Both the position numbers and the translations under genes were made by a program. Shown here one piece after another: positions 56,631-64,000 of a stretch of DNA of 64,000 nucleotides (positions are counted from its first letter, which is position 1; the number at the start of each line of letters is the position of its first letter). The DNA comes from Rivularia sp. PCC 7116 (GTDB lineage: Bacteria; Cyanobacteriota; Cyanobacteriia; Cyanobacteriales; Nostocaceae): the NCBI RefSeq assembly GCF_000316665.1, contig NC_019678.1, forward strand, positions 2,294,001-2,358,000, in the 5' to 3' direction. The notes under the pieces are model-generated. The model searched no databases. It was not told where the DNA came from and saw only the letters and a program-made list of their open reading frames with translations.

Positions 56631-57330
56631 TAAAAAGGCTGTATCAAAGTGGAAACGCTTACAAGAAACAGTTTTAACTGTTTTATTGGGTAATATTCCG
56701 ACCAAAGTTATAGGTTCCAATTTAAGAACTTTTTTTTACCGGGGTATCTTTGCAGGTCTAGGTAAACAAGTTTACCTACAGGATAATGTTGAATTTATTA
56801 ATACTCCTTGTATAGAAATTGGCAACAGAGCGCAAATTTTGCGAGGAGCCAATATAAACGCCATTGGAAGTTCCAAAAATAAGATTTCCATTGGTGATGG
56901 AGTTCAAATTCAACAAGGTGTTGATATTAGAGCTTTGAACGATACTCACTTAACAATAGAAGAAGACACATTTATTGGCCCATATGTATGTATTGCTGGG
57001 CCTGGAAACATTAAAATAGGCAAGGGCTGTTTAATTGCAGCCCACAGCGGATTATTTGCGAACAACCATAATTTTGTAGATCCAGTTCAATACATCGCCA
57101 GACAAGGAATTACCCGTAAAGGAATTGTGATTGAGGATGACTGTTGGCTCGGACATAATGTAACAGTTACAGATGGAATCACCATTGGTAGAGGTAGCGT
57201 CATTGGTGCTGGATCTGTAGTTACAAAAGATATTCCTCCTTATTCTATTGCTGTAGGAGTTCCGGCAAAAGTCGTTAAAAGTCGTATTGGCGAAAAGGTT
57301 AGGAAGGAGGAGTTAGGAGTTAGGAGTTAG
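56623..57330 (+). CDS. left-handed beta-helix acyltransferase, copy 2
   Basis: 235 residues with the same layout as copy 1: KRLQETVLTVLLGNIP at the start, LFANNHNFVDPVQYIARQG around the catalytic His, IEDDCWLGHNVTVTDGITIG, PPYSIAVGVPAKVVKSR. The strong similarity marks a tandem duplication with divergence. The last residues (RKEELGVRS) are encoded by a GGAGTTA repeat that includes the stop. Confidence 0.88.
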   Translation: MNSKKAVSKWKRLQETVLTVLLGNIPTKVIGSNLRTFFYRGIFAGLGKQVYLQDNVEFINTPCIEIGNRAQILRGANINAIGSSKNKISIGDGVQIQQGVDIRALNDTHLTIEEDTFIGPYVCIAGPGNIKIGKGCLIAAHSGLFANNHNFVDPVQYIARQGITRKGIVIEDDCWLGHNVTVTDGITIGRGSVIGAGSVVTKDIPPYSIAVGVPAKVVKSRIGEKVRKEELGVRS

Positions 57331-57357
57331 AGGTTAGGAGTTAGGAGTTAGGAGTGT
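57301..57357. repeat. heptamer tandem repeat (STRR)
   Basis: GGAGTTA units covering the end of the second acyltransferase gene. Followed by a small hairpin GTAGAGACGTAGCA/TGCTACGTCTCTAC at 57356-57384. Confidence 0.85.
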
Positions 57358-57622
57358 AGAGACGTAGCAGTGCTACGTCTCTACAGCTCGCGGAGTGAAT
57401 TCGGGTTTGTAGTTGCCGAAACATAAGCGTGGCGATCGCCGTCGAAAAAACAACCCGTCTACTTTAGCTTATAAATAACGAGTTGAGAAAATCCACTTAG
57501 GGCATAATGAAATTTATATCCTCCAAAAATGTAGCTATTTTGGGTAATATAAAAGAGTTAACTTTTCTGCAAAAGCAGATACTAAAAATAACTTTTTCAT
57601 TTAAACCTGCGGAGAAATTGCT

Positions 57623-57739
57623 ATGTTGACTTTAAAAATCGCTGTTTATATTGTAGTTGGGCTATTTATCGCGACATTTATTTTTGGATTCTTGTCAAAT
57701 GACCCAGCTCGTAATCCCGGACGTAGTGATTTTGAATAA
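57623..57739 (+). CDS. psbI: photosystem II reaction centre protein PsbI
   Basis: 38 residues, exact usual length. Starts [12 protein letters not shown], one transmembrane helix, ending [18 protein letters not shown], the highly conserved PsbI tail. Thylakoid membrane, near the D1/CP43 side of photosystem II. GGAG eight bases before the ATG. A single-gene unit with its own terminator. Confidence 0.96.
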   Translation: MLTLKIAVYIVVGLFIATFIFGFLSNDPARNPGRSDFE

Positions 57740-57795
57740 TTCATAGTCGATGAACGTCTATAGTCACTGCATTTGCAGAGAGTATTTTTAACGTC

Positions 57796-57866
57796 AAGGA
57801 CACGTAGAAAGAATTATAAGCAATTATTTTCTTCACTAATTTCTTTCGCAAACGTGTCCTTTTTTG
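57796..57866 (+). terminator. terminator of psbI
   Basis: AAGGACACGT (57796) pairs with ACGTGTCCTT (57852), with inner pairing GAAAGAA/TTCTTTC, and is followed by TTTTT. About 57 bp after the psbI stop. Confidence 0.65.
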
Positions 57867-58006
57867 GGCGGAATCTGCTCGCAGGCTAAGTAGAAGGCTA
57901 AAGTGAGAAGTTTAATATTGCTAAATGTAGTATGCTTCTGACTTGTTTATTAACTGTTCTTTAGCTTGCTTTAAAGACTGTTTGTTGGCTTATATAATGC
58001 GTAAGT

Positions 58007-60523
58007 ATGCTTCATCCAGTTCTCCCCCCCCCGCCTGAATTAACGAGTGTTGTTGATTCGCTTGCCGTAGCAGATGCATCTAACGGTAATACGAGTACAT
58101 CAAATAGTACCGTTATCCAAACATCTCCTACACCCGAAACGAGTCTCGAACAGGGAGAAAAATTTTCCCCGCCAAAATCCTTTTTGAGTCAAAATCAAAA
58201 ATTATCGGCAACTAGCGAACCGGAAACTATTCTCCCACCAGAATTTTCATCTGCTCCAGTCGTCAAAGATGCGCCGCCTTCGACGAAACAGTTTCGCGTT
58301 GGTTATCCCTCAAGCAGCGAACAGATATCATCTGAAAATTTCAAACATTTTGAAGCAGTCAGCTTTCCCCGAAAAGAAGAGGAATCTGCTACAACATCAG
58401 CTAACAACTCTCAAAAACTAGCTGACAAAAAAACTCCTCCCCAAAAAAGCCCAAAACCCACGAAAATAGAATTTTATTCTCAAAATAAAAATTCTACAAA
58501 AGCTCCCGCCACTATAGAATTTAAATCTCGTTCTCAGATACAGGCTCAACAACAAACTCCGGAGCAAATTCGACAACGAAGTGTACCCATACCTTCCCAA
58601 CAGCCGGGAAGCCCAGAAACCCCACCAACCCAGCAGCGACAACCATCACAAACTCCACCCGAGACAAGAAGAGTTATTGAAATTGTCGCAGATAAGCAAA
58701 TTTACGACGAACAACGTCGAGTTGTGACCGCAGAAGGTAACGTAATAGTTAGATTTGACGGTTCTGTAGTAGATGCAGATACTTTACAGGTAAATATAGA
58801 TAATTTAATTGCCGTCGGCGAAGGAAATGTAGCAGTTACCCGAGGCGAACAGGTTTTAAGAGGACAGCGATTTACATATAACTTTATTCAAGATACTGGC
58901 GATTTAGAAGGTGGAAGCGGCGAAGTTAATGTCGCTCAAGCAGCAGAGGATTTATCTTTCGACTCTCCCGCAGTCGCAGCAGGTGGCGTTCCCCGTCGTC
59001 CTCCTAGCGATAGAATTAGAAGAAATCAACCTTTAACTGGTGTTGGTAGCCCTGGGGGAATCGGCGTGCGTTTGGGTGGTAGAGCGGCTCGCAATTTACC
59101 ATCGGGACAACAAGGTGGTGAAGTTAGGCGCTTGCGTTTTGAAGCTGCAAAAGTAGACTTTTATCCCAGAGGATGGGAAGCAAAAGATGTCCGCATCACC
59201 AACGATCCCTTTTCTCCTCCAGAATTAGAGCTACGTGCTGATTCGGTTACTTTAAATCAAATTTCTCCCCGACGCGATAAACTCCGATTAAGAAAACCAC
59301 GCTTAGTGTTCGATCGGGGTTTAACTTTAGGTATACCGGGCTATACAAGAACTATCGATCGCAACCAACGCGATGCTACACCCGCACCAGTTTCTATCGG
59401 TTTTGATGGCGACGAACGGGGTGGTTTATATTTAGAACGCTCCTTTAGAGTTTTAAATACACCGCAGCTAAACTGGAAAGTTACACCACAATTTTTTGCT
59501 CAAGAAGCCGTACAAAATAATAACGGAGGCTTCCCAGCCCTATTTGGTTTAAGATCGACTTTGAATGCAACTCTTAATCCGCGATCGCAAGTTAAAGCAT
59601 CTACAAGTTTAACAAGTCTAGATTTAAACGATTTAGAAGACAATTTACGTGCTAGCGTGCGATATAACTATTTACTAGGTGATGCTACAAATCCGCACCA
59701 AGCAACATTAGAATACAGCTATCGCGACCGTCTCTACAACGGTAGTCTCGGTTTCCAAACCGTACAAAGCAGTTTCGGCGGAGTTATAACTTCTCCCAAT
59801 ATCCCTTTAGGTAAATCCGGTTTAAGCCTCAGATATCAAGCAGGTGCCCAACAAATCAGCGCCAATACCGATAGAGCAGACTTGTTAGATGTAGTTCGCA
59901 GCAACAACCGTATTTCTTTAGGTCGTTTTCAAGCCAGCGCCAGCATTGGTGGTGGTATCAATCTTTGGCAAGGTAAACCCTTACCACCGACTAAAACAGA
60001 AGGTTTAAAATATACATCCAATCCTGTTGTCCCCTACGTTCAAGTATTTGGTAACGTAACTGGAACCGGCAGCTTTTACAGCAACGGCGATAGTCAAAAT
60101 ACCTTAATCGGTACCATTGGATTGCAGGGGCAATTTGGTAATTTCTCCAAAAAGTTTTTAGATTATACCGGCTTCAATATAACTTATTCTCAAGGTACAA
60201 ATGACGGTTTATCACCCTTCCTATTCGATCGCTATGCCGATAGAGAAGTATTGAGTGCCGGTATCACACAACAAATCTACGGGCCATTTCGCCTTGGATT
60301 CCAAACAACCATCAACTTGGATACCAGCGAACGTACTAGTACTGACTATATATTAGAATACAGCCGTCGTACTTATGGAATAAGCCTACGTTACAATCCC
60401 GTATTAGAACTCGGTGGTATTAGCTTCCGCATCAACGACTTTAACTGGAGTGGTGGAACCGATCCATTTTCCAACGATGCCGGAGGAGTTAAGCCAGTAG
60501 TTGGTGGAGTCGAGCAGCGGTAA
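58007..60523 (+). CDS. DUF3769 protein, OstA/LptD-like outer-membrane protein
   Basis: 838 residues. A Pro/Ser/Thr/Gln-rich disordered N-terminus (about 1-220) with PSQ/QTP stretches, then an OstA/LptA-like beta-jellyroll (about 220-300: VIEIVADKQIYDEQRRVVTAEGNV, RGQRFTYNF), and a long beta-barrel with alternating strands to the end. DUF3769 is the cyanobacterial stand-in for LptD. Likely role: lipopolysaccharide delivery to the outer membrane. No obvious signal peptide at this ATG; the true start may be upstream with a different arrangement, or the family lacks a canonical one. Confidence 0.82.
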   Translation: MLHPVLPPPPELTSVVDSLAVADASNGNTSTSNSTVIQTSPTPETSLEQGEKFSPPKSFLSQNQKLSATSEPETILPPEFSSAPVVKDAPPSTKQFRVGYPSSSEQISSENFKHFEAVSFPRKEEESATTSANNSQKLADKKTPPQKSPKPTKIEFYSQNKNSTKAPATIEFKSRSQIQAQQQTPEQIRQRSVPIPSQQPGSPETPPTQQRQPSQTPPETRRVIEIVADKQIYDEQRRVVTAEGNVIVRFDGSVVDADTLQVNIDNLIAVGEGNVAVTRGEQVLRGQRFTYNFIQDTGDLEGGSGEVNVAQAAEDLSFDSPAVAAGGVPRRPPSDRIRRNQPLTGVGSPGGIGVRLGGRAARNLPSGQQGGEVRRLRFEAAKVDFYPRGWEAKDVRITNDPFSPPELELRADSVTLNQISPRRDKLRLRKPRLVFDRGLTLGIPGYTRTIDRNQRDATPAPVSIGFDGDERGGLYLERSFRVLNTPQLNWKVTPQFFAQEAVQNNNGGFPALFGLRSTLNATLNPRSQVKASTSLTSLDLNDLEDNLRASVRYNYLLGDATNPHQATLEYSYRDRLYNGSLGFQTVQSSFGGVITSPNIPLGKSGLSLRYQAGAQQISANTDRADLLDVVRSNNRISLGRFQASASIGGGINLWQGKPLPPTKTEGLKYTSNPVVPYVQVFGNVTGTGSFYSNGDSQNTLIGTIGLQGQFGNFSKKFLDYTGFNITYSQGTNDGLSPFLFDRYADREVLSAGITQQIYGPFRLGFQTTINLDTSERTSTDYILEYSRRTYGISLRYNPVLELGGISFRINDFNWSGGTDPFSNDAGGVKPVVGGVEQR

Positions 60524-60531
60524 GTCAGTTA

Positions 60532-60631
60532 TCAGTGAGCAGTGAGCAGTGAGCAGTGAGCAGTTATGAGTAGCAAGTAGCAAGTAGCGAGTTAAAAGTT
60601 ACCAATTACCAATTACCAATTACCAATCCCC
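60532..60631. repeat. heptamer tandem repeats (STRR)
   Basis: AGCAGTG units at 60536-60563, AGTAGCA units, then ACCAATT units to 60626, between two convergent genes. Confidence 0.8.
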
Positions 60632-60636
60632 AATTT

Positions 60637-62175
60637 TCACTTCCACCAAAACTGCTGTAAAGCTTTGGCAAATTTGACGATTACTTCTTCAATTTTCAAC
60701 ATTGTGTTGTCAATCCATGCCAAAACTTGTTCTAATGGATGCTTTTGATAACCAATTATTTCGGCTTTGGTTTCTATCCATTCAGGTTTAGCTTCCATTT
60801 GTGTTGATTCATCGGCTTGAGTTTGAGTAATTTCTCCTTTGTTTGTATTTTGCAATTCTGAAGTGGGGGAAATTGTGATTTGTTGCGATTTTGCAGAATT
60901 TTTTATGGCATTAATGCGAGTATTTTCTTGCGGTTTCTGCAAACCGGCTTTTTCTTTTAGTCGTAAAGTTCGCCAATTAGGAAGTTGAAAGCGCCCAAAT
61001 AGTTTTTCTGAGGAATTGACTTTTGGTGAAGAATCTAGTTGCTGTTGGCTAGCTGCTAATTTGTTGGATATTTTATTTCTGGGATTTAATTGGGGGAATC
61101 CGTTACCAAATAAATCGCTACTGCTCAACCAATCGTCTGCTGATGCTTGACTTTGTAGTTGAGGAGTTTTGATTTTCCCTGAAGCAAGGTAACTTCTGTG
61201 GGGAGTCTGCTTAAATTCTTTCGCTGCGGGTTTAGTGTAAAAGTAATTAAAGGCTGCTGAAATTAAAGTTTGAATTTTTGATTTTTGAGTTTCTAAATTT
61301 CTATCAGCTACTACCTGCTCTTTGCTGAGAGTTTTTTCTTGATTTCCATAGAAAAAGATATCTAATTTAGTTCGCGCTACTTTTATCAGCTCGCCGCTGC
61401 GCTGCCTTACTATCAACTGAGCGCGGGATACGGGAACCAAAGCATTTGTTTCTAAATTCGCAACTACTGTATCTAAAGATGCTACTGTGGCAGGGTTTAT
61501 CGATAAATATTTATGTTCTCTTTCTTCAACATCTACCCCAGGTAATGCTTTTTTAGCATTCTTGTCTGAAATAAATCTATTTAAGAAATTATTTGTTCTA
61601 GATGATATTTTTGTTTCCTGGTTTTCTTGAGACAATCGCCACAAACGCCAATAATTAGCAATCTCAGAAATTATCTGGTTTTCTAAAGCTTGCTGCTGTG
61701 ATGGAGTTAAAATATCTAAAATTTCGTTATTGCTGGTGACAAGAACTAAATTTTGACTGGAAAGCTGGGAAGCAACTCCTTGAATTTTTTGAGCAGAATA
61801 ATTATTAGCAGTAACTGGATGATTAGCTGTAGTAGTTTGGCGTGACGTACTTTTTAAAGAAATATCTGGCTCAGTTGTAATATACCGCGTTTCTACATTT
61901 GCAATTACCCGAGCGATCGCGCTGTCGGAGACGGGTTGTGATGGTTGCAAATACAGCTTGGATTCTTCTGTGGTTCCAGGAAGTTGAGTTCCGGCAGAGT
62001 CAGCAGCTTTTTGTACCAGTAAATATATTGATTTGGATAGTGCTTCGGCATACCAACTTGTAGCAACTTGTAATTGTCGTAACGAACGTCCGAATCGTTC
62101 GCCCAAGCGCCGGGATTGTTTGTGAAAGAAGTTAAATAGCCTGCTCTGATAACGTCCGTTGGAAGCAGAAGACAT
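60637..62175 (-). CDS. hypothetical cyanobacterial protein
   Basis: 512 residues, not recognised. A basic N-terminus (about 1-45) with an amphipathic helix, a long Ser/Gln/Lys-rich middle without a globular signature, and a final helix with Trp and Leu (PLEQVLAWIDNTMLKIEEVI). No signal peptide or transmembrane helix. Convergent with the DUF3769 gene and divergent from the mannosidase gene. Confidence 0.7.
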   Translation of the reverse strand: MSSASNGRYQSRLFNFFHKQSRRLGERFGRSLRQLQVATSWYAEALSKSIYLLVQKAADSAGTQLPGTTEESKLYLQPSQPVSDSAIARVIANVETRYITTEPDISLKSTSRQTTTANHPVTANNYSAQKIQGVASQLSSQNLVLVTSNNEILDILTPSQQQALENQIISEIANYWRLWRLSQENQETKISSRTNNFLNRFISDKNAKKALPGVDVEEREHKYLSINPATVASLDTVVANLETNALVPVSRAQLIVRQRSGELIKVARTKLDIFFYGNQEKTLSKEQVVADRNLETQKSKIQTLISAAFNYFYTKPAAKEFKQTPHRSYLASGKIKTPQLQSQASADDWLSSSDLFGNGFPQLNPRNKISNKLAASQQQLDSSPKVNSSEKLFGRFQLPNWRTLRLKEKAGLQKPQENTRINAIKNSAKSQQITISPTSELQNTNKGEITQTQADESTQMEAKPEWIETKAEIIGYQKHPLEQVLAWIDNTMLKIEEVIVKFAKALQQFWWK

Positions 62176-62381
62176 GGTAAAAATTAAAAAGTTAGAAGTT
62201 ACAGCTAAAAGATAATAATTCGAGACAAGTATCTAGATACGTTTTTATTATTTCACAGCTAATTGTATTTACGGTTGTTTAATATACCGCTAGTAAAAAA
62301 TAAAAAATTGATAGGTATCTTTTTTTGCAAGTTCTTTTACTATTGAGCGTATAGAACTTTTCACCCGATTTTAGCTGAAAG

Positions 62382-64000
62382 ATGATCGCACCCCTACCTG
62401 AATCTAATACAAATTTAAACTCACAAGGTAATTTGCAAACTATTTCGCAAACCGTTGAAAAGCTGCGTGCTTTTTCGGAAGCAGATGTTCGGCAGCATTG
62501 GCGATGTTTTTCAGGTGATATGAGTATTGCTGAGGTTTTCGCGTCAGATTTTTCCGATTGGGAAACGTTTGAGTTGAATGCGAAAGGACATATTGCTTGG
62601 GAGAAGGGGAAAAAAGTGCTTTGGTTGGCACAAAAAATAATTGTCCCTTCAGATTTGCAAGGTTATGCCCTCAAAGGTTTGTGTTTGCGATTGGCTTTAG
62701 TTTGGTGGGCAGATTCCGCTCAAATCTATATTAATGGTTCTTTGGTAGGTGAAGGAGATTTATTTGATGTTTCGCAAAGAGTCTTATTAACTCAAGATGC
62801 AATTGTGGGGGAAGAATTTACTGTTGCCTTGCGTTTGGTAAGTCCGGGACACGATAATGGGGCTTTAGTTGGTTCTAAGTGTGTTTATGAAGCTGTTGGC
62901 AATAATCTTTATCCGGGTTTTGTGGCTTCGGAGTTGGCGATAGTGCAGCGTTATTGTGAAGCTTTTGCTCCGGATGAGTTGGATGTGGTTGCTGGGTTGG
63001 TAAAGGAAGTTGCTGAGGAAGAGAAGGAAGAATTAAATAAATCTTTGGCTAATTTACAAAATCAGCTTCAATCCAAAATCTCTCATATACAATCCAAAAT
63101 CCAGCTTGTTGGACACGCACATCTCGACATGGCTTGGTTGTGGCGGGTAAGCGAAACTTGGGAAGCTGCAAAGAATACTTTTGCATCGGTTTTAAAGTTA
63201 CAGGAAGATTTTCCCGAACTAATTTTCTGTCATTCTACCCCCGCACTTTACGCTTGGGTGGAAGAAAACTGTCCCGATTTATTTGCCCAAATAAAAAAAG
63301 CTGTTGAAAATAATATTTGGGAAATTGTCGGTGCTTTTTGGGTAGAGCCGGAATTAAATATAATTTCTGGTGAGTCGATTACTCGTCAATTATTATACGG
63401 TCAACGCTACGTAAAAGAAAAATTTGGCGAATTTTCTACAGTGGCATGGCTTCCCGATACTTTCGGTTTTTGCTGGACTTTACCGCAATTTATGGTTAAT
63501 GCCGGAGTTGAGTATTTTGTTACTGAAAAGCTGATTTGGAACGACACAACAAAATTTCCTTATGGCGCTTTTTGGTGGCGATCGCCCGACGGTAGCGAAA
63601 TATTTAGTTTAATGTCAGCACCGATTGGTGAAGGTATCAACCCGGAAAAAATGGTAGAGTACGCAATTGCTTGGGAAAAGCAGACGGGTTTGCAAAATTA
63701 CCTATGGCTCCCCGGAGTTGGCGACCACGGCGGCGGACCAACTCGCGATATGCTAGAAATAGCCCGACGCTGGCAAAGTTCAAATGTATGTCCAGAATTT
63801 GAATTCACCACAGTTGAAAAGTATTTACAGGGAATCAAGGAAGAAGGGATGGGGGAAACAATCCAAAATCCCATGCCCAATGCCCAATGCCCAATGCCCC
63901 ATTCCCAATTCCCAACCTGGAATGACGAACTATATTTAGAATTCCATCGCGGTTGTTACACTACTCACGGCGACCAAAAGCTTTACAATCGTCGCGGTGA
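62382..64000 (+). CDS. alpha-mannosidase, GH38 (C-terminus beyond the right edge)
   Basis: 539 codons seen from ATG 62382. N-terminal beta-domain about 1-235, then the GH38 catalytic domain: GHAHLDMAWLWRVSETW (zinc His/Asp), AFWVEPELN, and WLPDTFGFCWTLPQFM containing the nucleophile Asp. Hydrolyses terminal alpha-mannose. Two stretches are repeat-encoded: around 63069-63106 (AATCCAAAATC twice, just before the zinc motif) and 63868-63918 (CCAATGC heptamers), both kept in frame. Confidence 0.9.
   Translation, partial: MIAPLPESNTNLNSQGNLQTISQTVEKLRAFSEADVRQHWRCFSGDMSIAEVFASDFSDWETFELNAKGHIAWEKGKKVLWLAQKIIVPSDLQGYALKGLCLRLALVWWADSAQIYINGSLVGEGDLFDVSQRVLLTQDAIVGEEFTVALRLVSPGHDNGALVGSKCVYEAVGNNLYPGFVASELAIVQRYCEAFAPDELDVVAGLVKEVAEEEKEELNKSLANLQNQLQSKISHIQSKIQLVGHAHLDMAWLWRVSETWEAAKNTFASVLKLQEDFPELIFCHSTPALYAWVEENCPDLFAQIKKAVENNIWEIVGAFWVEPELNIISGESITRQLLYGQRYVKEKFGEFSTVAWLPDTFGFCWTLPQFMVNAGVEYFVTEKLIWNDTTKFPYGAFWWRSPDGSEIFSLMSAPIGEGINPEKMVEYAIAWEKQTGLQNYLWLPGVGDHGGGPTRDMLEIARRWQSSNVCPEFEFTTVEKYLQGIKEEGMGETIQNPMPNAQCPMPHSQFPTWNDELYLEFHRGCYTTHGDQKLYNRRG
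63868..63918. repeat. in-frame heptamer repeat inside the mannosidase gene
   Basis: CCCAATG units giving way to CCCAATT, translated as a Pro/Asn/Gln-rich loop before TWNDELYLEFHRG. The reading frame continues to the window edge. Confidence 0.75.

Overview
The window comes from a filamentous, heterocyst-type cyanobacterium (Nostocales, of Nostoc/Calothrix/Rivularia/Scytonema kind). The evidence is a complete scytonemin (sunscreen pigment) cluster, psbI, a GUN4 protein, KGK and DUF3769 family proteins, PEP-CTERM proteins, many GCGATCGC (HIP1) sites, and abundant heptanucleotide tandem repeats (STRRs). No species can be named from sequence alone.

Layout. 1-8100: right part of an integrated mobile element (P-loop ATPase cut by the left edge, XRE repressor with a 10-bp inverted-repeat operator, KGK protein, small proteins, DUF3854-VapE primase-helicase, tyrosine integrase). 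It holds two non-coding structures of note: tandem motif-plus-terminator units at 1451-1719 and an array of ten YGATCCAC[CT] sites inside the primase gene. 8238-10854: a Ser/Thr kinase with pentapeptide repeats and an EAD1-GUN4 protein. 11208-16049: a Rieske protein, two divergent AraC regulators, two SDRs and an ABM monooxygenase. 16565-20009: two low-complexity NPF-repeat proteins. 20822-50161: the scytonemin supercluster, all on the minus strand. 51730-54664: its divergent two-component regulators. 55728-57330: two hexapeptide acyltransferases. 57623: psbI. 58007-62175: an LptD/OstA-like DUF3769 protein and an unknown protein. 62382-end: GH38 alpha-mannosidase, cut by the right edge.

How the main genes work together. 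In transcription order the supercluster is scyA-scyB-scyC-scyD-scyE-scyF-eboA-eboB-eboC-glycosyltransferase-tyrA-dsbA-eboD-eboE-eboF-trpE/G-(PEP-CTERM remnant)-trpC-trpA-tyrP-trpB-trpD. TrpE/G, C, A, B and D raise tryptophan supply and TyrA feeds p-hydroxyphenylpyruvate. ScyB deaminates tryptophan, ScyA couples the two ketoacids and ScyC cyclises the product. The ebo proteins are linked to moving the precursor to the periplasm, where ScyE, ScyF, tyrosinase and possibly ScyD would act. The ebo operon is split in two by glycosyltransferase-tyrA-dsbA, and the gene usually read as aroB here looks like eboD.

Intergenic DNA is crowded with STRRs, MITE-like inverted repeats and multi-hairpin repeats. 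Several genes of the supercluster end inside STRRs, so their last residues are repeat-encoded. No tRNA, rRNA, CRISPR array or intact insertion sequence was seen.
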